Of a DNA stretch of 43,876 nucleotides, positions 13,274 to 20,824 are shown one piece after another. The notes beneath the pieces are model-generated. The model was not told the DNA's origin. It saw only the letters and a program-made list of their open reading frames with translations, and made no database searches. Every line of letters starts with the position of its first letter. The first letter of the stretch is position 1. A program made the position numbers and the translations under genes. Source of the stretch: Candidatus Ozemibacteraceae bacterium (GTDB taxonomy: Bacteria; Muiribacteriota; Ozemobacteria; Ozemobacterales; Ozemobacteraceae); assembly GCA_937998695.1 (NCBI GenBank), contig CALLCO010000097.1, forward strand, positions 1 through 43,876, read 5' to 3'.

Positions 13274-14590
13274 ATGAAGACACCTGCCCCTTTTCCGACC
13301 CACTTCCTGCTTGGGATCGCCCTCCTGCTCGCCGTCCTTGGCGCCATCCGGGCCGGGGCCACCGCCCCCCTGGGGGACCGGTTCCAGGTCGCTCTCAGCG
13401 ATGCCGAGATCGAGAAGGCCAAGAACCTGGCCGACCGGTATCTCAAGAAGGGCGGCAAGGCCCCGGACACCTCGGGCACGGGGGATGCCGCGACAGGCGG
13501 GGAATCCACCGGCGGCGACAGCAGTGACGGCGGGGACGGTGTCGGCGACAGCGGCACCGGTGGGGACAGCAGTGGCGACAGTTCCACCCCTCCTGCCAAA
13601 CCCGCCGATACCACCCCGACGAGCGGGTCCAGTTCCCCCGCCGAACCTGGCGACAGCATGGATGCCCAGCCGGGGGGCGATTCCCCCACTCCCGCCAAAA
13701 AGAAGATCGATCCCGCCGACCTGTTGTTTGCCCAGGCCCACATGAAACTGGCCAAGCGGGCTTTTACGGCCAAGAACATCGACAAGGCCAAGGCCGAACT
13801 GACCCTGATCTTCGAACGGGTGTCCGACTACCCTGAGGCCCGGTTCATGCGGGCGGTCATCGCCGCCAGAGAGAAGGAGTTCGTCGAAGCCTGGCGCCAC
13901 ATCGACATCGCCCAGAAAGCCGCCCCCGACAACCCCAAGATCAAGGAGTTCGTCGATCGGCTGCAGAAGGCCTTCCCCAAACCCGACACCCTGCCCGACG
14001 CCGCCCCGGCCGCCCGCCCCGCCCCGACTTTCGCCGCCGAGATGATCGCCCACGGCCTCGAAAAGCTGTTCGCCGACAAGGCGGTCAGTGGCAAACTGTC
14101 CAGCGTGGCGGCCACCGGGTTCGCCGACGAGGGTGGCACGGTCAAGGCGGTGGTCACCCTCGAGACGACCGACTCCCTCGATCCTGCCGCGACGAAGACG
14201 GCCATCGCCGCCGCCATCGCGGCCACCGTCGAGGAGGCGAAGACGGCCAGCGAAGGGAAGACCCTGGAGTTCCCGCTCGAGATCTCCGGGGTTCCCCTCA
14301 AGAATCCAGGCGTGCAGGCTGTTCCCGAAGGGCTGAGCGCTTTTCTGAAAGGGGTGTCCGAAGACACCGACGTCGCCATCCAGGATTCATCGGAGAGCGA
14401 TCCCGACGCCAGCAAGCAGCAGACGGGCACCTACACGGTGGCCGCCGCCGGCATCAAGAACCTCGTCGATTTCCTCGCCAAGGTGGGTCCCCACGCCGTC
14501 GAGTATTCGATCAACCGGTTCTACGCCACCACTTTCGGCGGCAAATCGATCTGGAAGGGCGAACTGAAGATCGTTTTCCAACTTCCCTGA
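13274..14590 (+). CDS. Secreted TPR-type protein with Gly/Ser/Thr/Asp-rich linker
   Basis: 438 residues with a signal peptide (MKTPAPFPTHFLLGIALLLA, cleaved near GATA). DAEIEKAKNLADRYLKKGG is followed by a low-complexity linker of about 80 residues (about 65-150; GDSSDGGDGVGDSGTGGDSS). A helical TPR-like part comes next (DLLFAQAHMKLAKRAFTAKN, KAKAELTLIFERVSDYPEAR, AWRHIDIAQKAAPDNPKIKE). The last 180 residues form an alpha/beta domain I do not recognise (SVAATGFADEGGTVKAVVTL and later). The linker is acidic, so it may be a flexible tether or weak calcium binder. ATG at 13274 is preceded by ACGAGG within the direct repeat CACACGAGG (x2). Confidence 0.8.
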   Translation: MKTPAPFPTHFLLGIALLLAVLGAIRAGATAPLGDRFQVALSDAEIEKAKNLADRYLKKGGKAPDTSGTGDAATGGESTGGDSSDGGDGVGDSGTGGDSSGDSSTPPAKPADTTPTSGSSSPAEPGDSMDAQPGGDSPTPAKKKIDPADLLFAQAHMKLAKRAFTAKNIDKAKAELTLIFERVSDYPEARFMRAVIAAREKEFVEAWRHIDIAQKAAPDNPKIKEFVDRLQKAFPKPDTLPDAAPAARPAPTFAAEMIAHGLEKLFADKAVSGKLSSVAATGFADEGGTVKAVVTLETTDSLDPAATKTAIAAAIAATVEEAKTASEGKTLEFPLEISGVPLKNPGVQAVPEGLSAFLKGVSEDTDVAIQDSSESDPDASKQQTGTYTVAAAGIKNLVDFLAKVGPHAVEYSINRFYATTFGGKSIWKGELKIVFQLP

Positions 14591-14687
14591 ACCCTTCGAA
14601 AACCCGGCGCTCCCTCCGATAGATTTTCCGCCGGCCGCCCGGGTCCCGGACGGCGCGGTGACTTTCGGACGCAAAGGGAATGCCCCG

Positions 14688-15548
14688 ATGGCACCTGCTC
14701 TGCCAGCCCAGCCCTCGTCCTCCCGGCCGCGGCGAGCCCTGCTGCTCCTGCTCCTGGTTCTGGAGGCCGGCGCCCTCGGCTGGGTCGGCATCCGCTCGGT
14801 CCTGGCCTTCGGGGATAAAGAGGTGACCCTGATCAATATGGGTCTGCCCATGATCAGGGCCGCCATTCGCGCCCGGCGGCACCGGCGGCAAATGGCTCCG
14901 GCGGTGCTGCAAGCCGGCCTGGGCGGCTTCATGATGCGCAAGGCCATGGAAAAAGCCGAGTCGGCGGAAGACCGGACCGCCTGGGAAGCATGGCGCGCCA
15001 AGTTGATGATGAACGTGGGAGCCTCGCTGGCCGAGTCCGCCGGCAGCGATCTGGAGTTCCGCATGGACCTCGGTCCGGTATGGATGGTGACGCAAGCCGG
15101 GAAAGTCCACTGGAAGCTGGGCCTGCACGGTTCGCTGGCCCCTTTGCTGAACCGCACCGACGGAGCGCGGGTCAGCTGGCCTCAGTCACTGCGATACGGT
15201 ACCCTGGCTTTCCAGCGCGAACGCAATGCGGACGGGACGATCGGCCACCGTGGGGCCCTGGCTTACAGCAACGCCAACAATTTCATCACCAACGACCGCG
15301 GACACCATGCCGGGCACGAATTGATCCACACCTTCCAGTACCGGCGCGATGTCTTCCTCAGCCCCCGCCTGACCCGCTTGTGGCCGGGCCTCGCCGACCG
15401 ACTCGACGAGGTCTGGTTTGATGACACCGGGTGGGCCGTCAACTGGAGCGCCCAGTGCCTGTGGGCCAAAACCACCGGGGCCAACCGGGATTTCGAGATC
15501 CCGATGGAGAAGGAAGCCTACTACCTGGCCGACCACATCCAGTTCTGA
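14688..15548 (+). CDS. Membrane-anchored protein with HELIH metalloprotease-like motif
   Basis: 286 residues from the ATG at 14688, chosen because AAAGGGA sits 8 bases upstream; an earlier in-frame GTG at 14658 has none. One N-terminal helix (ALLLLLLVLEAGALGWVGIR) anchors a soluble domain outside the membrane. Residues 206-219 read HHAGHELIHTFQYR, with HExxH at 210-214, and an acidic segment follows 60 residues later (MEKEAYYLADH, Glu274/276). HExxH plus a distal Glu is the gluzincin zinc site, and the HELxH-x-x-Q form is also seen in DUF4157-type domains. ALAYSNANNFITNDRGHHAG before it could form the substrate edge. I infer a peptidase; the family is not recognised. Confidence 0.7.
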   Translation: MAPALPAQPSSSRPRRALLLLLLVLEAGALGWVGIRSVLAFGDKEVTLINMGLPMIRAAIRARRHRRQMAPAVLQAGLGGFMMRKAMEKAESAEDRTAWEAWRAKLMMNVGASLAESAGSDLEFRMDLGPVWMVTQAGKVHWKLGLHGSLAPLLNRTDGARVSWPQSLRYGTLAFQRERNADGTIGHRGALAYSNANNFITNDRGHHAGHELIHTFQYRRDVFLSPRLTRLWPGLADRLDEVWFDDTGWAVNWSAQCLWAKTTGANRDFEIPMEKEAYYLADHIQF

Positions 15549-15620
15549 TTCATTCTGAAAGCCTGGCCATTTGATGCTGGTCCACTCCCCTCGGACTGGC
15601 TTTCCGGGAAGGTCTGGGGG

Positions 15621-15626
15621 TAGAAT
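15621..15626 (+). promoter_or_regulatory. -10 box placing +1 on the start codon of the permease/CPBP fusion
   Basis: TAGAAT at 15621-15626; the predicted +1 is 15633, the A of the ATG. The -35 region is weak (CTGGCT near 15597). No Shine-Dalgarno sequence precedes the ATG. Confidence 0.5.
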
Positions 15627-15632
15627 CCCGAC

Positions 15633-17948
15633 ATGCTTCACCCGCGGGAATTCGAACCGCTCCCAGCGCTGGCTGGCCTGGGAACCCTCTGCCGCATGAA
15701 GGCGCGCCTGCTGTGGCAGTCGCTGCACTCGTGGCGAAGCCGCTGGAGCCTGTTCGTCATGGCCCTGATGGCGGTAGGCCTGGCCATCGTGCTGGGCCTG
15801 GGTTCGCTCGATTTCCTGGCCATGGTCGAGCGGCTGTTCCTCGGCGAGGCTGTGCGATGGCTGCTGGCGTTTGGCCTGCTCTACCTCGTGCTGCTCGTCT
15901 TCACCAGCGACCTGATCATGGGTCACACCCTGAACGCGGGACAGTTGAGCACCGACCACGCCTTCCTGGCCACGCTGCCGATCCCGCCCCTGGCGTTGCT
16001 GGGCTTACGAATCTTCGAACGGGTGGTCACCGACTGGCCGGGCCTGCTCTTCCTGTGGAGCGCATTCGTCGGCGTCGCCTGCCGCGAGGGACTGCGGGCG
16101 GGGCCGTTCCTGGTAGCCACGTTTCTGTTCGTCCAGGTCCAGAGCCTGCTGGTGCTGACCGTCATTCTGCTGTCGGCCCTGCTGCACCGGATGGCCAGGC
16201 CAGCCACCGTCAACAATTTTTTCTCCCTGTTCGGGTATCTCAGCGCGTTTGTCGCCCTGCTTCCCCACGTTGCCGTCGGTTCGCATCCCCGGGAGGCGCT
16301 GACCTGGCTGTTTTTCAACTTCACCCGATGGCAGGCCACGGTCAGTTTCGTGCTGCAGCCCGCCCGCTGGCTCATCGACGTGCTCCTGGATGGCCCGGGA
16401 TCCGCATCTTTCATGGCCTGGCAGGGGTGCTGGCTGGCCGGCCTCGGTCTGGGGGCAGGCTTGTATCTGGCCATGGGCCGGGCCCACTGGTTCACCTGGG
16501 TCCACCCGGGATTGGCGATGCGTCCCACCCGCTCCTCGAGCTGGTTGCCAGGGTTGCTCCGCAAGGATTTCCTGCTGTTGCGCAGCGATTTCAACCTGTT
16601 GTCGAATTCGCTGTTCATGCCCGTCACCATCATCGTCATGCAGGTCCTGGTCTTCCGCGACCATCTGACCACATTCACCCTGTCGCATGCCATGAACATG
16701 CTGGCGGCGGCCGCCCTCTACTTCTGCCTGTTCGGCCCCCTCAATGCCGTGGGAAGCGAAGGTCAGGCCATCTCGCTTCTCGAAACCCTTCCTCTCAGCC
16801 CCTCCACCTTCATCGGCAACAAAACCCTCTTCTGGAGCCTTGTCGCCGAGAGTTTTTTCCTGCCCACCGCCCTAGGCATCGGCTGGTATCTGGGGCTCGA
16901 CCAAGCCGACCGGGGAATCCTCGTCGCCTGGCTCGCGGGGTTGATCCCCGCTCTGGTCTGGGTGGCGGTCTGCCTGTCGGCCATCTTCCCCCGGTTCGAG
17001 GGGAAGGTGCTGCAGCAGCGGTCGACCTTCGAAGGGAAAGTGCTGGCCCCGTTGGCCATGGGGCTGGCCCTGCCTTTGAAGGATATCTCTCTTGGATCGC
17101 TCATCGGCGGGATCATCTTCCTCTTGTTGGCATTCTCTCTGCATGCCAAGGCCACCGAAACCCTGGCGACCCGCCTCGACCCGGAACGGAGCCTGGCCCC
17201 CCGGTTCCGGGCGGCCGACGCCTTTCTGGCCATCCTGGCCGTCATGGGCCTGCAGAGCTTCGCCTGGCAGATCGCCCGGACCGTATCGGCCGACCTGGCC
17301 GCCTCCCTGTGGCCCTGGTACGCCGCCTACGGCATTGCCATGATCGTGCTGGCCCGCACCACCTGGAATTATGTGAGCGCCCGGTTCCCCGACCCGGCCG
17401 CCGCGTTGGGCCTGCGGGCCTGCCATCCCGGCACCCTGGCGGTGGGCATGCTGGGAGGGGGCCTCCTGGCCGGGTTGGCGGCTTGGTATCTCGAACACGT
17501 CGAGATTTTCCTTCATCAGGCGGCCGGCCTGGCCTTCGAATGGTTCGGGGTGGGATCGCCCGCCACCCTCGGGGATCCAATGCCCCGGCTGTTTGCCGAC
17601 AGCGCGGAGGCCTGGGCACTGACCGCCACTCTGGCCGGCCCCACCTGGGCCTGGATCGGGGCGGCGTTCACCCTCTGCCTGGTCGCTCCGCTGGTGGAAG
17701 AGGCCTTTTTCCGTGGATTCACGGACCAGGCCCTGCGGACCGACCTCGGCTGGACGGGCCTGGGCGGCATCCTCGCCAACGGGTGCTTCTTCGCGCTGCA
17801 TCATCCGCCGATCTCGATGCCGCTCACATTCCTGCTCGGCATCGCGGCCACCCTCCTGTTCCGACGAACCGGCAGCCTGTGGCCCGGCATCGCGCTACAC
17901 GCCACCTACAACGCCGGCGTCCTGGCCATTCACGCCGCCCACTTCTGA
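15633..17948 (+). CDS. ABC-exporter-permease-like/CPBP intramembrane protease fusion
   Basis: 771 residues and about 16-18 predicted helices. The first 520 or so look like a large ABC-2-type exporter permease: paired hydrophobic hairpins, LLRKDFLLLRSDFNLLSNSL and EGQAISLLETLPLSPSTFIG in cytoplasmic loops. The last 130 are a CPBP (CAAX-protease/bacteriocin-processing) domain. It has APLVEEAFFRGF with catalytic Glu689/Glu690 and Arg694, FFALHH as the second motif and LWPGIALHATYN as the third. CPBP enzymes cleave peptide bonds within the membrane. No ATPase is adjacent. One protein may both move and trim a peptide, or the domain may protect against a self-made peptide. An alternative ATG at 15696 would drop 21 residues. 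Confidence 0.82.
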   Translation: MLHPREFEPLPALAGLGTLCRMKARLLWQSLHSWRSRWSLFVMALMAVGLAIVLGLGSLDFLAMVERLFLGEAVRWLLAFGLLYLVLLVFTSDLIMGHTLNAGQLSTDHAFLATLPIPPLALLGLRIFERVVTDWPGLLFLWSAFVGVACREGLRAGPFLVATFLFVQVQSLLVLTVILLSALLHRMARPATVNNFFSLFGYLSAFVALLPHVAVGSHPREALTWLFFNFTRWQATVSFVLQPARWLIDVLLDGPGSASFMAWQGCWLAGLGLGAGLYLAMGRAHWFTWVHPGLAMRPTRSSSWLPGLLRKDFLLLRSDFNLLSNSLFMPVTIIVMQVLVFRDHLTTFTLSHAMNMLAAAALYFCLFGPLNAVGSEGQAISLLETLPLSPSTFIGNKTLFWSLVAESFFLPTALGIGWYLGLDQADRGILVAWLAGLIPALVWVAVCLSAIFPRFEGKVLQQRSTFEGKVLAPLAMGLALPLKDISLGSLIGGIIFLLLAFSLHAKATETLATRLDPERSLAPRFRAADAFLAILAVMGLQSFAWQIARTVSADLAASLWPWYAAYGIAMIVLARTTWNYVSARFPDPAAALGLRACHPGTLAVGMLGGGLLAGLAAWYLEHVEIFLHQAAGLAFEWFGVGSPATLGDPMPRLFADSAEAWALTATLAGPTWAWIGAAFTLCLVAPLVEEAFFRGFTDQALRTDLGWTGLGGILANGCFFALHHPPISMPLTFLLGIAATLLFRRTGSLWPGIALHATYNAGVLAIHAAHF

Positions 17949-18215
17949 GGGTTCTGCCGCATCGCCCCCCCTGGCAACCGAAAGGCGGTGGGGCCTTCCC
18001 AGGTCCCCTTCCGGGTCGGGGTTATTGTCCGACCGGGGTTTCTCTTCGCCCCCCATGCAGGCCTCGACGGTCGAGGGATGCCCACCGCCACCCAAGTTTC
18101 TGGGCACCGGAACCCGCGCCCCAACGCGACGGGGAGGGCACCTCGAAAATTTCCCTTGCCAAGGCGATCATTCTGGATACTTTTCTTGGCTTAGTCACCA
18201 CACGGAGGTTGCATC

Positions 18216-18761
18216 ATGCATCTGCTCAGGGCCCTGCTCATGGTGTTCATCGTCCTCTGCAGCGCCACCATCGCCACCCAGAACGCGACCTACTTCGCCC
18301 GGAACGCCCCCTGGGCCTCCTATCCGACGGAGTCGAGCAATCCCGACGCGGCCTATGCGGCGACGAAGTTCAACGAGGTGCCCGGCCGATACGACCGAAA
18401 CGCCGACGGTCGGGTCGACCTGGTGATCGCCGATCGAAACGGCGACGGCCGCGGGGATTATTGGGCGACCGACCGCAATTTCGACGGGTTTTTCGATGAT
18501 TACCAGTATGACCGCAATTTCGACGGCCGGATCGACCAGTGGGAATACGACCTCGACTACGACGGGGTTTCTGACAAAATCTACGTCGATGCCGACGGCG
18601 ACGGGAAACCCGAGATGTACGCCGATCTGAACCCGATAAACAAGACCTACACCTGGTACGGCAACATGCGAGGGGCCCAGGCCGCAGGCAAGGTGTCCTT
18701 CCCGGCCATCCGCTCCTCCTCGAAACGACTGGTTCCCGGCCGCATCGCCGACTCCTTCTGA
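18216..18761 (+). CDS. Secreted protein with six calcium-binding D-x-(D/N)-x-DG loops
   Basis: 181 residues; ATG at 18216 follows GGAGG. A signal peptide (MHLLRALLMVFIVLCSATIA) leads to a tandem set of acidic loops: DRNADGRVD, DRNGDGRGD, DRNFDGFFD, DRNFDGRID, DLDYDGVSD and DADGDGKPE, about residues 60-135. This is the dockerin/EF-hand-type or thrombospondin-type-3 calcium loop pattern. The tail ends in a basic RSSSKRLVPGR region. Such proteins are structural or adhesive and rigidify on calcium binding. No catalytic domain, sortase or LPXTG signal. The 267 bp upstream hold no gene I can support. A strong hairpin follows the stop. Confidence 0.8.
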   Translation: MHLLRALLMVFIVLCSATIATQNATYFARNAPWASYPTESSNPDAAYAATKFNEVPGRYDRNADGRVDLVIADRNGDGRGDYWATDRNFDGFFDDYQYDRNFDGRIDQWEYDLDYDGVSDKIYVDADGDGKPEMYADLNPINKTYTWYGNMRGAQAAGKVSFPAIRSSSKRLVPGRIADSF

Positions 18762-18776
18762 CCAGCGACACTCCCG

Positions 18777-18810
18777 GCCCGTGCCGCCCCCTCGTGAGGC
18801 CGGCACGGGC
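18777..18810 (+). terminator. Terminator-like hairpin after the calcium-loop gene
   Basis: Perfect 10-bp stem GCCCGTGCCG/CGGCACGGGC with a 14-base loop, followed by TTCCC. The T-run is short, so efficiency is uncertain. The rest of the 313-bp gap 18762-19074 holds only the next promoter. Confidence 0.55.
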
Positions 18811-18993
18811 TTCCCGGCATCGGCGGAGCGACCCGCCGGATACCAGGGGACCGGAACGAGCCCACCGATTCTCCGCCTCGTCCCTCGCGTGAAATGAAGG
18901 CGTGGAGACCCAGAACCAGGGTGCGGGATGCGCCGGAAGCGGTGTACCCTGCCCGAGGCGCGGCCGTAGGCCTGGGAAGGCCGGTCGCTTCCC

Positions 18994-19023
18994 TTGACCC
19001 CTTCCCGATCCAGTCCGTATAAT
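18994..19023 (+). promoter_or_regulatory. Promoter of the 54-bp-repeat gene
   Basis: TTGACC (18994-18999), 18-bp spacer, consensus TATAAT (19018-19023); predicted +1 near 19030. An in-frame ATG at 19036 would be nearly leaderless, while the ATG at 19075 has GGGAGG. Confidence 0.7.
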
Positions 19024-19074
19024 GGGAGAACACGGATGTCCTCACGGTCCGAGATCTCCGGGGAGGTGTCGCCC

Positions 19075-20595
19075 ATGTCACGAACCACCATCAAACGCTT
19101 CCGGCTCTGCACCTGGGTCCTGCTGTTCTGTGTGCTGGCCAACCTCGTCGCGGCCGAAGTGGTCGTCCACGATGGACAACCGCGCACCACCACCCCGTCC
19201 GTGTCGGGCGAGGTCGTCGTCAATGACGGCCAACCACGCGTCAAAACGCCCGCCGTCTCCGGCGAACTCGTCGTCAATGATGGCCAACCACGGGCCAAGG
19301 CGCCCGCCGTCTCCGGCGAACTCGTCGTCAACGACGGCCAACCACGGGTCAAGATTCCCGGGCAGGGCCCAGCCATCAATCCTTTCGTAGGGGAAATCGC
19401 CGTCGGTGTCAGCCTCCTGATCACCTACGCTCCCCAGATCATTGCAATGGCAAGCGCAGTGGCGACCATCGCCGCAGCCATCCACACCATCAAGGGCACC
19501 GGCAAGCAGACGCTCGCCCTGACCCAGTCGATCGGCTCCAAATTGCAACGGATGCTCCAGCTCCTGTTGGGGCCCCTGTCGATCAGCAACGGCATGGCCA
19601 AGGAAGGGGTCGAGAACCTCAGCGCCCACCTGCTGCAAGTGACCCAGAACGTGACCCGCAGTCTGAACACCCCGGTCGACGGAGTCCAGGGCCAGATCGA
19701 CCAGTCCCTGGCCATGTCCCGCGACCTGCAGGCACTGCTGGCCCGCGGCCAGGCCCTGTCGCAGGAAATGAAGACCATGACCGAGCAGACCTCAGCCGAC
19801 CTGGGGAAGGTTGTCCAGGGCGGAGAGATCCAGCTCCTGCGCGACGGGTCGCGCCAGGTCGCTGACCGCCTCGGCAAACAGGCCGACCTCTCGCTCGGCG
19901 CCTTCAACCAGTCCCTGCAGCACACCAACGGCACCATCGCCACCCTCGAACAACTCCAGGCACAGATCGCGCAGGCCCTCCAGACTTCCGGCAAATCGGC
20001 CCAGAACGCCACCCTGCAAGAGATCGGCCTGTCGGGCGCCCAGCTCGGCAAGCAACTGGTCGAAGCCCGCAAGGGAATGGTCTTCTCCGACAAAGCCCTG
20101 GTCGCGGCCGAAAAATCGGCGGCGGGGCTCCATACTGAGATCCTCTCGCTGCTCGGCGAAATGAAGAGCGAGCTCGAGACCTACGCCAAGAACAACGGGA
20201 TCACCCAGGAGCAGCTCGACCGGCAGATCAAGGCCTCGGCCGCCGCCGCCACCCGCCCGACCGCCGACCAGGGCGACAAAGGTCCGGCCAAGAACGCCAG
20301 CCGCCTGACCAGCGAGATCGGGTTCATGGTCGAGAACCTGGCGCGCCTGACCGACCGATCACGCCGCGAACTCGACAAGATGCAACAGGCCGAGGCGGCG
20401 AAGTCCAAGGCGCGAGCCGAACCGGCCCCCGCCCCGAAGAAGGCCGATGACGAGCGGTATCAGAAGATGGTCACATCGTACAAAACCTACATGTCCGTCA
20501 TGACCACCGACCCCACCAACCAGAAAGCCATCGCCGCCGCCCGCCTCGCCTTCGAGGCGGCCCAGAGCGAATATCAGAAGACCTTCGACCGCTGA
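19075..20595 (+). CDS. Secreted/membrane coiled-coil protein with four 18-residue repeats
   Basis: 506 residues from the ATG at 19075 (GGGAGG 8 bases upstream; a start at 19036 is possible). Signal sequence RLCTWVLLFCVLANLVAAE, then four tandem copies of the unit E-(V/L)-VV-(N/H)-DGQPR-x-K-x-P-x-VSG. Next is a hydrophobic segment (GEIAVGVSLLITYAPQIIAM, ASAVATIAAAIHTIKG). About 330 residues of Gln/Ser/Thr/Leu-rich coiled coil follow, with heptads through QSIGSKLQRMLQLLL and VADRLGKQADLSLGAFNQSL. The end is an Ala/Lys-rich linker and a short helical cap. The layout recalls methyl-accepting or BapA-like stalks but has no HAMP or signalling domain. Function unknown; surface or periplasmic scaffold likely. 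Confidence 0.78.
   Translation: MSRTTIKRFRLCTWVLLFCVLANLVAAEVVVHDGQPRTTTPSVSGEVVVNDGQPRVKTPAVSGELVVNDGQPRAKAPAVSGELVVNDGQPRVKIPGQGPAINPFVGEIAVGVSLLITYAPQIIAMASAVATIAAAIHTIKGTGKQTLALTQSIGSKLQRMLQLLLGPLSISNGMAKEGVENLSAHLLQVTQNVTRSLNTPVDGVQGQIDQSLAMSRDLQALLARGQALSQEMKTMTEQTSADLGKVVQGGEIQLLRDGSRQVADRLGKQADLSLGAFNQSLQHTNGTIATLEQLQAQIAQALQTSGKSAQNATLQEIGLSGAQLGKQLVEARKGMVFSDKALVAAEKSAAGLHTEILSLLGEMKSELETYAKNNGITQEQLDRQIKASAAAATRPTADQGDKGPAKNASRLTSEIGFMVENLARLTDRSRRELDKMQQAEAAKSKARAEPAPAPKKADDERYQKMVTSYKTYMSVMTTDPTNQKAIAAARLAFEAAQSEYQKTFDR
19156..19359 (+). repeat. Four in-frame 54-bp tandem repeats
   Basis: Units begin at 19156, 19210, 19264 and 19318 (the last is shortened to about 42 bp). The DNA is highly similar between units 2, 3 and 4 (GGCCAACCACG shared), while unit 1 is more diverged, which suggests recent copying within the gene. 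Copy number could vary by slippage or recombination. Confidence 0.85.
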
Positions 20596-20782
20596 TCCCC
20601 GTCCTCCTCCCGCACCCTGCCTTCGACGCAAAAGAAGGTGTTGGGATCTGTTTCGGTGTCGCCGGAAAGATTTCCCACTCCCACGCCACCAGAGGAATCC
20701 TTGAACCGGTCCTGTGATCGGGATCCCCCTGATTCCCCCTGGCTCCTGGGCAGGGACTTCTTCCCATGGGGGGTCTTGCAGA

Positions 20783-20811
20783 TTGACAACCCCCCACCGG
20801 CCCTTGATAAT
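20783..20811 (+). promoter_or_regulatory. Promoter of the GT-C-like gene, 7-nt leader
   Basis: TTGACA (20783-20788), 17-bp spacer, GATAAT (20806-20811). Predicted +1 near 20818, only 7 bases before the ATG at 20825, which has no Shine-Dalgarno sequence. Confidence 0.7.
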
Positions 20812-20824
20812 TTCCCCAACCAGC

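Noticed and set aside
15713-18499. 928-codon open frame on the plus strand
   Set aside because: It overlaps the permease/CPBP gene in another frame, is Arg/Pro/Gly-rich and has no hydrophobic periodicity. It is a high-GC shadow.
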